Assembly (NCBI RefSeq): GCF_004402495.1
Contig: NZ_SOFH01000018.1
Span: 62,001-126,000 of the forward strand
Length of the DNA stretch: 64,000 bases
Direction of reading: 5' to 3'
From: Cryobacterium sp. HLT2-28
GTDB lineage: Bacteria; Actinomycetota; Actinomycetes; Actinomycetales; Microbacteriaceae
Shown here in pieces: positions 16,894 through 24,909 of this stretch. Positions within the stretch are counted from its first letter, which is position 1. Each line of letters begins with the position of its first letter. Below the pieces are notes generated by a model. The model saw only the letters and a list, made by a program, of their open reading frames with translations. It did not search any database and was not told where the DNA came from. A program made the translations under genes and the position numbers.

Positions 16894-17468
16894 TAGACGC
16901 TGGCCAGCGTTTCTCGTTCGAGGAGCACGTTGCGACGTAGGAACGCAAGCGGCACATTGGTCGGGTCGGGCTCAAGGTCGTACTCGCCCAGCTGTGGTGA
17001 CTGCGGGCTCGGAAGGAACCGTTTCGGGTCGTTGATCCAGCGTGCCTTGGGTAGCTTGCCCTTGCTGAGCCAGTGCTCGGCGACGGCAGCGAGGGCGGCA
17101 TCCCACGAGGCGGACCCGGTTGAGGATGGCTCGGCGAAGGTCAGGATCACCCGGTCGGCGCCGGTCGTGCGTGCGAGCTGGTCGGAGTAGTCAAGGAAGG
17201 CACGCAGCGCGGCATCTCGTCCCGGCCCGCGGAGAGCGCTCGCGATTCGGACGGCGGTGTCGACAGCATCCGGCCCGATGCCGGGAATGGCGACGAGACG
17301 ATGGCCGGTTTGGTGCAGCAAGCGTTCCAAGGTGTCGACGGTGGGGACTCTGCGGCCGCTCTCGATCGAGGACACGTCGGGTTGGCTCGTGAGGGCGCGG
17401 GCGGCGAGATCGGCCTGGCTGATGCCGCGACTCTGGCGCGAAGCGCGGAGCAGAACTGACGCGCTCAT
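16893..17468 (-). CDS. XRE-family HTH protein (candidate antitoxin)
   Basis: The 191-residue protein begins with an XRE HTH: RQSRGISQADLAARALTSQP followed by VSSIESGRRVPTVDTLERLL. The C-terminal 120 residues form an unrecognised domain, DPKRFLPSPQSPQLGEYDLE near the end. It precedes the nucleotidyltransferase in a tight operon. A perfect inverted repeat, ATATCTA-AG-TAGATAT, lies 23 bp upstream of its start, as expected of an autorepressing antitoxin. Confidence 0.75.
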   Translation of the reverse strand: MSASVLLRASRQSRGISQADLAARALTSQPDVSSIESGRRVPTVDTLERLLHQTGHRLVAIPGIGPDAVDTAVRIASALRGPGRDAALRAFLDYSDQLARTTGADRVILTFAEPSSTGSASWDAALAAVAEHWLSKGKLPKARWINDPKRFLPSPQSPQLGEYDLEPDPTNVPLAFLRRNVLLERETLASV

Positions 17469-17490
17469 TCGATCACCGGCCTCTCAAGTG

Positions 17491-17506
17491 ATATCTAAGT
17501 AGATAT
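17491..17506. promoter_or_regulatory. Candidate operator of the XRE/nucleotidyltransferase operon
   Basis: ATATCTA-AG-TAGATAT is a perfect 7-bp-arm inverted repeat upstream of the XRE start at 17468, in markedly AT-rich DNA. Confidence 0.65.
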
Positions 17507-17557
17507 ATCAGTGTAACTGGTCGGGCGTGTTGTTGACCAGAGACCTGGTCCTTTGGG

Positions 17558-17601
17558 TATTCGTTTGGCTATTCGTTTGGAACGAATAGGCAAACGAATA
17601 G
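17558..17601. repeat. Iteron-like array of TATTCGTTTGG-type units
   Basis: Two direct TATTCGTTTGG units (17558-17568, 17570-17580) are followed by two inverted ACGAATA units (17582-17588, 17594-17600), all on a 12-bp period. CTATTCGTTTG and CAAACGAATAG form 11-bp arms. No replication gene is adjacent, so a regulator-binding or relic origin role is open. Confidence 0.65.
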
Positions 17602-17613
17602 TTTGAGAGGTTA

Positions 17614-17723
17614 TTTCCCTGATCAGCCACCAAACCCTCGCTGCGCTCTCTTCCCAACCCCCCACACCCAACGGCATTGTGTGGGGGGTTGGGAAGTAAA
17701 GGTGTGGTGGCTGATCAGGGAAA
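17614..17723. repeat. Large two-stem palindrome
   Basis: Outer arms TTTCCCTGATCAGCCACCA (17614-17632) and its exact complement (17705-17723) enclose a second hairpin, CTTCCCAACCCCCCACAC (17650-17667) with its exact complement (17679-17696) and an 11-nt loop. The nested stems, 19 and 18 bp and both perfect, suggest a mobile-repeat unit (MITE/REP-like) or a strong bidirectional hairpin. Confidence 0.85.
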
Positions 17724-18173
17724 TGGAAATGGAAATGGAAATGGAAAAGGAAAACGAAAAAGAGGATAGGGGAGGTGGGAAGAAACGAAAAAGAAAAAAT
17801 GAAAACGAGAAGGCAGGAGTGGAGAGGAACGGTGTGCGAGATAGACGGCTAAGGAGAACTCTAAACAAGAGAGCTGAGGCGAGCAGAGGAGCGTTGGTAG
17901 TTCGTCGAGGCTGCAGACGGAACAGAAGTGCTGAGGATGCGAGTGGATACTGTTCGCAGCGATCCGACAGATCAGGGGATAGCCGTCAGGTCCGACTGGT
18001 CAGTAGTGCTCCATCATCATCATCGTCAGTCCCCGGCAGCGAGCGCGCTATGCGAATTGGTCGACGCACACCGGTTGACAATTCGACCTTCTTCCGGCGG
18101 TTGATCGATTCCGTCGGGTGTCGGCCGTTCTGGGGAAGATGTCCTCGACATCGACTCGGACAGGAGCTGGATC
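17724..18173. other. Purine-rich low-complexity tract and spacer before the integrase
   Basis: The tract opens with repeats of AAATGG, then continues almost purely purine on the plus strand to about 17830. Its composition is unlike the surrounding GC-rich DNA. Open frames here encode only Lys/Glu/Arg strings. No gene is supported. Confidence 0.6.
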
Positions 18174-19353
18174 GTGGGAAGCATCACCGCCTATCAAGTG
18201 GCCTCGGGCAAACGATATCGGGTGCTCTATCGCCGGCCGGACCATATCCAGACGCAAAAGCGCGGCTTCCGCACCAAGCGTGATGCGGAACTCTTTCTTG
18301 CGAACATCGAGGTCAACAAGAGCCGCGGGGCCTACATCGATCCGTCGAAAGCGCGGGTGCTCGTGGGGGAGTGGCTCGACCTGTGGATGGACAGCCGCTC
18401 GGACTGGCGCGCCACGTCGAGGGAGCGGGCGCGCGGCATCGTCGTTCGGCACATCCGGCCGCAGTTGGGCAACTATCCGCTCGGCGCGCTCAACCATCAG
18501 GCTGTGCAGGCGTGGGCGAGTGCGCTGTCCAGGACACAGGGACCGGCGAGCGTGCGCAAGATCGTCAACGTGCTGTCCGGGAGCCTGCAGATGGCCGTCA
18601 AGGATGGCCGGCTCGCAAGCAATCCGGCGCACGGTCTCAACCTGCCAGGGTGCACAAGGCATCCAAGCGCTACCTGACGCATGAGCAGGTGCGGGACCTG
18701 TCCGCGGCGGTCGACGCGATCGGGAGAGGCATGTACCTCGGGCACCTCAACGGCTAGGGACTGCTCGTGAAGGTGCTCGCCTACTGCGGGCTGCGCTGGG
18801 GCGAGGCCTCCGGGTTGCGGGTGCAGGACATCGACTTCGTGCGCGGCCGGCTTGAGGTTCAGCACACCGTAGTCGAGATCGACGGATTGCAGAGCGAAGG
18901 CCAACCCAAGGACTATGAGGCCCGGTCGATCCCGGTGCCCGCGTCGATCCTTGCCGACCTTCGCGTGCTCGTGGACGGTCGGCAGGGCGGCGAGCCGGTC
19001 TTCGCGGCCGCCCGCGGCGGATGGCTGCGCGGGAGGGTGTTCCGCCGTGGCTGGCTCGACGCCGCCGCGGAGCAGGTTGGCATCACCAGATTGACGCCCC
19101 ACGAACTAAGCACACAGCAGCGAGCCTGGCGATCAGCGCTGGGGCAAACGTAAAGGCGGTGCAGAGGATGCTCGGACATGCATCCGCTGCGGTGACCCTC
19201 GACGTGTACTCGGACCTATTCGACAGCGACCTGGATGCCGTTTCAGCGGCGCTCGATCAGCTCATCGTTCAGAAGGCAAGCGCCGAGAAGAGCAGGCCGA
19301 CGTCAGCCAGTGAGCACGCACGCGGGTCGCTCCGTCAACGTAGAGCTCTCTAG
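18174..19353 (+). pseudogene. Tyrosine-recombinase integrase, multiply disrupted
   Basis: Joined across frames, the product is a phage-type integrase: an AP2-like arm-binding start (RYRVLYRRPDHIQTQKRGFR), SAM-like core-binding domain, and catalytic domain with YCGLRWGEASGLRV (catalytic Arg) and LGHASAAVTLDVYSDLF (His and nucleophile Tyr). Lesions are a frameshift near 18645, an in-frame TAG at about 18755-18757, and a one-base loss near 19108 that turns the expected HELRH box into HELS and removes its Arg. The GTG start has AGGAG upstream. It cannot be functional. Confidence 0.9.
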
Positions 19354-19419
19354 ATCGGGCGCCATCCCGACTTGAGGTGGACGCTGGTGACAACTGCGGC
19401 AGCAATGACGCTCTTGGCA

Positions 19420-19734
19420 TCAGAATCCATACAGGTAGCGGCGAGTGTTGAACGCGTCGCGGCCTCCTTCTAGAATCTCCTCGACCATCTGTCGGACTGG
19501 AGCGTGGTCAATTGATCCGAGACCGTCCTGAATGCTGTAGCCCACAACTCCATTTGGGGTGTCCTCCGCAGCAAGGGCGACGATCTGATCCGCGTCGCCA
19601 AGTACTGGGATATTTGCGTTGTGGCTAGAAAAGACGATCTGGCGATGGCGCACTTCGAATCCATTCAGACCCTTGATGGCCTGGCCATCGATGTCGGGGT
19701 GCAGGTCAACGTTCCGAAATGCTCGCGCACTCAT
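19420..19734 (-). pseudogene. C-terminal fragment of a TrlF-like AAA/SMC-type ATPase
   Basis: The 104-residue reading contains HRQIVFSSHNANIPVLGDAD, the H-loop region (SxHNANIPVxGDA) of TrlF/RecF-like ABC ATPases, which are normally 800 or more residues. Walker A and signature motifs are absent, and the sequence just upstream is integrase-like, so the gene lost its front by rearrangement. Full-length relatives occur in phage-defence and PHP-ATPase contexts; here it is just a relic. Confidence 0.6.
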
Positions 19735-19781
19735 CAGCTACGTTGTTGCTCAACGCGTGCTTGCCTTTTTGTCGAAGGCAC

Positions 19782-19865
19782 TTGGACGCCGTTTTGACGG
19801 CACTCGATCAGCTCATGGCTCAGAAAAGTGTTGCCAAAATGTTGCCACGGGCGATTTCGGGCTGA
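19782..19865 (+). pseudogene. Relic of a second integrase C-terminus
   Basis: The frame LDAVLTALDQLMAQKSVAKM then reads LPRAISG and stop. It aligns with LDAVSAALDQLIVQK at the end of the first integrase relic. It also contains the paired TGTTGCCA motifs (19829-19847). Confidence 0.6.
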
Positions 19866-20159
19866 AATCTCCTGAGAAGAACTAGCTTCTGATCAGGAAT
19901 TTATTGGTGTTGTCGCGTGACAGGCCAGTTCGGACAAGTTGCCAACATCGGACACACGGAATCCCGCGGAAGCTGAGGTGAAGGACCAGCGCGCTTCTGC
20001 CAACCTACTTCGGACACGCGTAACGGCCGAGTTGGATCCGGCGGAATGTCTCTTGGGGTGTCGTTACTCCAAGGGCTGGTCATTTGAGGAACCCCATGCG
20101 ACACTGTCAGCCGGTCATGTCTTGGCCGCACTTTGCGGTGCAGTGCAGTCCTCCCCGGC
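19866..20159. other. Spacer between integrase relic and the toxin-associated genes
   Basis: No gene is supported. A single GTTGCCAAC resembling the TGTTGCCA motif lies near 19938. Confidence 0.35.
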
Positions 20160-20567
20160 TCATGACTTCAAACGGCTGGCCACGGCGCGAATCTCCTCAA
20201 GGGGGTTGTCGGTCAGCCCCTTCTTCTGAGCGAAGAGGTTAGCTTGCCCGATCGCGGCATCAAGTAAGTCGAGCAGAATGTCCTCCGCGTTGGGTGGCAC
20301 CGCACCTACAGGACGAGCTGCCTGGATGAGCAACAGCCGTTCGGTGGCTGAGTACCGTCCCGTCCTCACTCCTGAAAACTTGACTTGGACAACCTCGCCA
20401 GGAACTTGATAGACGACGTTGACGCGAAGGGGCGAGTCAACGCCAGCCCGCTCCGATTTCACGCGACGCGCCAATTGCATCACTGCGTCGCCCCACTTCC
20501 GCGCATCCTGACCTGTCCCACCTACCAAATCGCCGAATGACAGGGCTGGTGTCTCCGCGTGGCTCAT
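20160..20567 (-). CDS. Unrecognised 135-residue protein, paralogue 1 (toxin-locus associated)
   Basis: No family is recognised. It begins MSHAETPALSFGDLVGGTGQ and has a basic N-terminal half (LARRVKSERAGVDSPLRVNV), then VPGEVVQVKFSGVRTGRYSA and an acidic helical C-terminus. The paralogue at 24416-24832 differs at only about a dozen aligned residues, and the homologous DNA spans 402 bp in both. The ATG overlaps the preceding frame's stop (ATGA). It lies last in the RHS toxin operon after the DUF2019-like gene, so an immunity or accessory role is a reasonable guess only. Confidence 0.6.
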   Translation of the reverse strand: MSHAETPALSFGDLVGGTGQDARKWGDAVMQLARRVKSERAGVDSPLRVNVVYQVPGEVVQVKFSGVRTGRYSATERLLLIQAARPVGAVPPNAEDILLDLLDAAIGQANLFAQKKGLTDNPLEEIRAVASRLKS

Positions 20568-20773
20568 GGAACGTCTCCAGCGAAGTCCCCGGCCCATCGC
20601 TCGAGATTCATTGGACCTGGGTCACGCTCGACGATGAATCGTTTGAGGTTGAGCATGTTCGAGCGCGATCCGCTTATCGGGTCCGCGCCGCCGGCCCGCA
20701 GCGCTGCCGTGACGTAATCGACGCTACCGGCGATGTCCTTCACCGGGTGCTGCTCTACGGTTCTCCGTAACAC
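20564..20773 (-). CDS. Small unrecognised protein or C-terminal fragment in the toxin operon
   Basis: From a GTG at 20773 the frame gives 69 residues including HPVKDIAGSVDYVTAALRAG and SNMLNLKRFIVERDPGPMNL. Its stop overlaps the start of the 135-residue gene. No good ribosome site precedes the GTG, and the same frame extends upstream to 20872, so this may be the tail of a longer lost gene. A related tail (EQWARPLQPLGRLP) precedes the other paralogue, which supports its being real coding sequence. Confidence 0.4.
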   Translation of the reverse strand: MLRRTVEQHPVKDIAGSVDYVTAALRAGGADPISGSRSNMLNLKRFIVERDPGPMNLERWAGDFAGDVP

Positions 20774-20852
20774 ACGTAGTGGACCGAAAACGCCGGGGCG
20801 ATTCAACCTCGGGCACGCGTCCGATGCAGGATACCCTCCGAATACAACAGAA

Positions 20853-21227
20853 TCAGGTCGGGGTCCACCCACGAAACAGCTTTCCTTCCCGATACTCGAT
20901 GAGCGTGTATTCAGCGCTGAGCCCGTGGAGTCCCGGAGAATCCGGAGAATCGCGAAGTTCTTCTAGGACGGGGATGGCTTTCTCGGGTGCCCACGCAAGG
21001 CATTTCGCGGCAGCAGATAGTCGAACGCCAAAGTTCGGGTGAGTAAGGAGTGATTCGATGCCCCGGCGTCCTTCCTCCGTCTCCCGCATGGAGAGGCCGA
21101 GGGCCCAGAGTTGGTCAAAGAAACGGTTTGCACGTTTTGCGTTGCTTTGCGCGTCGTCCCAGCCGAGGGCGAGTTGTTCGAAGCGCGCCACGTCGTCAAT
21201 GTGGTCGGGCGCGCCTGAATGGTTCAC
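20853..21227 (-). CDS. DUF2019-like HEAT-repeat protein, probable immunity protein
   Basis: The 124-residue helical protein contains GIESLLTHPNFGVRLSAAAK and CLAWAPEKAIPVLEELRD, the paired-helix pattern of DUF2019 proteins, which often sit directly after polymorphic toxin genes as immunity proteins. GTG 21227 overlaps the toxin stop by four bases (GTGA), implying coupled translation with the toxin tip. Neutralisation of that tip is inferred from position and fold. Confidence 0.65.
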   Translation of the reverse strand: MNHSGAPDHIDDVARFEQLALGWDDAQSNAKRANRFFDQLWALGLSMRETEEGRRGIESLLTHPNFGVRLSAAAKCLAWAPEKAIPVLEELRDSPDSPGLHGLSAEYTLIEYREGKLFRGWTPT

Positions 21228-23553
21228 TTGATTCTCCCGGACTGGATTCTTGCCAGAATGTTCATTCCGAAATTGTACTGTTTGATGAAACTCTGTCCGT
21301 TGAGCCAGTCGCGGACCCTCATCCCCTCGCTGAAATCCTGTTTGCTTGAGTAGAAGTTGGCCTTGATCTGGTTGGTGCGGGCGCTGACCGGGTTCATGTT
21401 GGACGGATGGTTGATCTCCTCGGGGGCGAATCCGCTCCGGCCGGGTTTGATCTGGGACTGTTCGACGACGTGGTCGAACACGTTGCCCGGGCCGGGTGAG
21501 CCGAGGGCGGTCTTGGCTCGGTCGAAAGTGGAGTAGCCGGGGAGATCGCAGTTGTGCACGAGGACCGGGTCGGCGCCGGCGAGAACGTAATAGGTGTGCA
21601 CGTTGTCGACGGTGAGGTCGCGCATTTCTTGAGACCCGGTCGTGCTGTTCACCGCGATGACCGTTTGGGTCCGTGTCCCGTCAGCGTCGAGCAGGTGCGT
21701 GCCGGGGCGCAGTTCGGCCGCGGCGACCCATTCGCTGTTGTCGGCGTTCCAGAACTGGTGTTGGCCGGTGGTGTGGAGGACGGCGCGGGTGTCGGTTGTC
21801 TCGTCCTGGACGGTGATGTCTGTGAGGTCGGTGTCTTGGTTGACGTGGAGCTGAGTGATCGTCTCCGAGGTGGTCTCCCCGGTTTCGGGGTCGGTGGCGG
21901 TGACTTCGTCCCCGAGTTTGACGTCTTTGATGGGTTTGGTGGTGCCGTCGGCCATGAGCACGTGGGTGGCGGGGTCGAAGCTGTGGCAGGCGGCGGGGTG
22001 CCCGGTGCGACCGCGGAATGCGGCGCCGAAGACGCCGCTGACGAGGCCTCCGGTGACGGTGGCGGAAGCGAGGCGGCCGGGGTCGATTGTGCCGACGGTC
22101 ATGAGTTGGTTCAGGCCGTCGCCGACGAAGCTGCTCCCGGCGCCGGCGAGGGTCATTCCCAGTCCGGCGGACATCATGGCACCGCCGGTGAGTCCCGCGG
22201 CTGCGCCGGTGACAGCGCCGATTGCCACGCACCGGGCGGTGTCAGAGCCGGTAGGGCAGGTCATGCCGCTGTATACGGCACCCGCCGCGGCGCCGGCCAC
22301 GCCGGCACAGAGCACACTTCCCACACCCGCCGTCAGTGCCGCGCATCCAGCGAAGACACCCACGCCCGTGCCGACGCTGGCGACCGTGGCGGTGACCTGG
22401 CCACCGTATTCGTTCCAGAAGTCGCCGACATGGCCGGAGGCTGCGGATGCACCCGCCTTGGCGTCGGACCAGGCCGTTGAGGCGGCAGCGGTGACGGCGC
22501 TTGTGGCGTGGGAGATGGCCTTGCCGATGGTGCCGAGGCCGTCGGCGACGGTGGCGGCGGCGGAGTCCCATGCTCCGCTGGCGGCTCTGCCGAGGCTGTC
22601 GACCCAGTCAGGCCAATGGCCGGTGGGGTCGGTGTTGCTGATCGGGTTGCCATTGGCATAGAGGTAACGGTTGAGACTGATCAGGGCGGAGAGTGAACCG
22701 ACGATGGTGTCGCGGGCGGTGAATCGTCCGCTCGTGGGGTCGTAGTGTCGGGCGCCCATGTCGACCATGCCGGTGGTCTGGTCGGTGTACATGGACTGGT
22801 ACCCCAGTGGAAGCGACTGGGTGCCGGTTGTGGAGGTGACCGTGCCGAACGGGTCGTAGCCGGCGCGGTAGCGGACATTGGCACTGCTGCTGCTGCTGCT
22901 GTTGTCGTCGTTGAGGCCGACGAGGTCGCCGTGGAAGTTTTGGACGACCTGTTGTGCGAAGGCGGTGCCGGTAGCCTCGGCGAGGGGCGTCCCGTCCGGG
23001 GTGCGAACGATTGCCGTTGGGGTGCCGCCATTGCGCTGCCAGTTCGCGAGGTTGCTTGTTTGGCCGTCGTAGGAGAACGATTCGGCGGTGGTTCCTGCGG
23101 TGCGGGTGGCGACACGGCCAGGGCGTCACGGCCGTAGCCCACCGTGCCGCCTGGCGTGACCGCACCAGTCAGTTCGCCGAAGGTGTTGTAGCTGTAGCTG
23201 GTTCCGGAGCCGCGTGCGATTTGCTGTCCGTCGACGTCGTATCCGTATGCCGAGCCATCGGAGGTGGCCGTGAGCCGGTCGGCGAGGTCGTAGCCGGCCG
23301 TGATCGCCGCTGCAGGACTGGTCGTGGAACTGGTCCGGTTACCGTCGGCGTCCCATCCGTACGCCGACGATGACAGTGTCGATCCGCTCTGTGTGACGAC
23401 AGCGGAGCTCAGACGCCCGGCGTTGTCGTATCCGTAGGTGGTGAGCTTGGGGCTACTCGAACAGCTGGACGCAATCGAGTCGCAGACGGTCGCGACACGC
23501 CCATCTGCGTCGTAGGTGAGCTTTGCGCCGTAGACGTTCGTCCGTACCGCCTT
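21224..23553 (-). pseudogene. RHS-repeat polymorphic toxin, 5'-truncated and frameshifted, with HINT and toxin tip
   Basis: RHS repeats (YDADGRVATV, YGYDNAGRLSS, YGYDVDGQQIARGS) run from about 23553. A one-base loss near 23115 shifts the frame; the other frame continues with the RHS core motif MGARHYDPTSGRFTARD and DPTGHWPDW. Next come a glycine/alanine-rich segment and a HINT domain (CHSFDPATHVLMADG, then HTTGQHQFW and YYVLAGADPVLVHNC). The final 100-odd residues form a candidate nuclease-like tip with VFDHVVEQSQIKPGRSGF. The N-terminal part and secretion signals are missing. A C-terminal product from ATG 22792 could still be made. Confidence 0.8.
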
Positions 23554-23786
23554 GCGTGAAATCGTCTGGCTTCTAAGTGCGCGGGTTCTGGTCGTTGGCC
23601 ATGGCCGCGAGACCCGCCAGGACGCGGGCTTGCCGGACCTGAGCTTCGTGGAGATCGTCACCGTGCTTGAACGGTCGCCGATTCTCGCGTCGACGTCGGT
23701 GATGGGGTTGGCTGGTTCTGTGATTAATTGGTGGTGCCATGGTCATTCGGTACGAGTTGAATTTCGACTTACGGGGGAAATTAAAG

Positions 23787-24113
23787 ATGGCAAGACAGAC
23801 CAGCAAGAAGCTGGATGCCCGCGAGCGGGAACGGCTCGCTCGCACCCGGGTTGATCAGGTACGGCAGGAGCGCGACAGCAAGATCGAAGCGACCCTCGCA
23901 GAGTTCTTCACAGCCGGTGACGAACGGGATACCTTGATCGCCCAGTTGGCCCTCGTCGAGAACACGATTAGGCACACCGTTCAAAGCCTTTTCGATCTCG
24001 GTGAGAACGCCGGCCGCGTCGCCGATCTCCTTGATCTTGATCCCAAAGAAGTGAAGCGTCTGCGTGGGCTCACGACGCCAAGAACCATCGCAGAGCCGGT
24101 CCCCTCCCCCTAG
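23787..24113 (+). CDS. Small helical protein with C-terminal HTH-like segment
   Basis: From ATG 23787, preceded by GGGGGAAA, the 108-residue protein starts MARQTSKKLDARERERLART and is largely predicted coiled, charged helix. It ends with GENAGRVADLLDLDPKEVKR, which resembles a sigma-like helix-turn-helix. Similar small proteins are met on actinobacterial plasmids and islands, but no function is assigned. It faces the minus-strand toxin-locus genes, and its stop codon overlaps the stop of the convergent relic (CTAG). Confidence 0.6.
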   Translation: MARQTSKKLDARERERLARTRVDQVRQERDSKIEATLAEFFTAGDERDTLIAQLALVENTIRHTVQSLFDLGENAGRVADLLDLDPKEVKRLRGLTTPRTIAEPVPSP

Positions 24114-24359
24114 TTGAGCTCAGCAACGTAGGCCTCCGGGAGCGGGAATCCTGCCTGACGCACCAGTTTCTCGATCCGGATCGAGCGGCGAAGTTCCAAT
24201 GCCGAGGCTTCGGACGGATCAATTGAACGCGAAGCGCCTGCAGTCAGATCGTCGAGGGCCGCATCAGGTCGAAAACATCAGGCTGAGCCTGAACGAAACG
24301 GGCGTTCAGAGCCTCAACATGATCCAGGTGGCCGTTTCCTAACATCCGGAGGGCGTCAT
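24110..24359 (-). pseudogene. Frameshifted small gene after a toxin-tail relic (possible old immunity gene)
   Basis: Joined across a frameshift near 24270, the minus strand reads MLGNGHLDHVEALNARFVQA and then DDLTAGASRSIDPSEASALE, ending PLPEAYVAELN. An ATG at 24359 overlaps the stop of the toxin-tail relic, mirroring the GTGA coupling at 21227, but that frame closes after six codons. The family is unrecognised. Position suggests a decayed immunity gene. Confidence 0.45.
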
Positions 24360-24397
24360 TGGATTTTCCCGGACTTGATTCGTGCTGTGCTTCGCAT
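24356..24397 (-). pseudogene. Relic of a second RHS-toxin C-terminus
   Basis: Fourteen codons read MRSTARIKSGKIQ and stop, closely resembling the last residues of the intact tip at 21224 (MNILARIQSGRIK and stop). DNA similarity is also visible. Nothing further upstream of the toxin remains. Confidence 0.5.
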
Positions 24398-24415
24398 CGC
24401 ATCGCATCGCAACGC

Positions 24416-24832
24416 TCATGCCTCAGGTGTCTTCAAAGGGCTGGCCAAGGCACGAATCTCCTCAAGGGGGTTGTCGGTCAGCCCCTTCTTCTGAGCGAAG
24501 AGGTCAGCTTCCCCGATCGCGGCATCAAGCAATTGGAGCAGAATGTCCTCCGCGTTGGGTGGCACCGCCCCTACGGGTAGAGCTGCCTGGATGAGCAACA
24601 GCCGTTCGGTGGCTGAGTACCGTCCCGTCCTCACTCCTGAAAACTTGACTTGGACAACCTCGCCAGGAACTTGATAGACGACGTTGACGCGAAGGGGCGA
24701 GTCAACGCCAGCCCGCTCCGATTTCACGCGACGCGCCAATTGCATCACTGCGTCGCCCCACTTTCGCGCGTCCCGACCTGTCCCACCGACCACAACGCCG
24801 AGTGATAGGGCCGGTGTCTCAGCGTCGCTCAT
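24416..24832 (-). CDS. Unrecognised 138-residue protein, paralogue 2
   Basis: This is a paralogue of the protein at 20160-20567, with the same core (RVKSERAGVDSPLRVNVVYQ, VRTGRYSATERLLLIQAA) and a slightly longer C-terminus. Its ATG overlaps the stop of a 26-residue frame that has a strong purine-rich ribosome site. Two copies flank the RHS gene, one on each side, each beside toxin sequence. The role is unknown; high conservation between copies suggests a recent duplication or gene conversion. Confidence 0.6.
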   Translation of the reverse strand: MSDAETPALSLGVVVGGTGRDARKWGDAVMQLARRVKSERAGVDSPLRVNVVYQVPGEVVQVKFSGVRTGRYSATERLLLIQAALPVGAVPPNAEDILLQLLDAAIGEADLFAQKKGLTDNPLEEIRALASPLKTPEA

Positions 24833-24909
24833 GGAAGTCTCCCGAGAGGCTGAAGAGGACGTGCCCATTGCTCGGTTGTCAACCGTGGGAGCAAATCTGA
24901 GTTGTTCAT
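24829..24909 (-). CDS. 26-residue ORF coupled to paralogue 2
   Basis: ATG 24909 follows a GGAGGAGGGGGA run. The frame MNNSDLLPRLTTEQWARPLQ continues to PLGRLP and stops overlapping the next ATG. Its tail resembles the end of the small frame before paralogue 1 (LERWAGDFAGDVP), so it may be a shrunken version of that gene. Confidence 0.4.
   Translation of the reverse strand: MNNSDLLPRLTTEQWARPLQPLGRLP

Noticed and set aside
17603..18283. Long plus-strand frame through the purine tract
   Set aside because: It translates low-complexity Lys/Glu/Arg strings and the palindrome; no domain and no conserved start.
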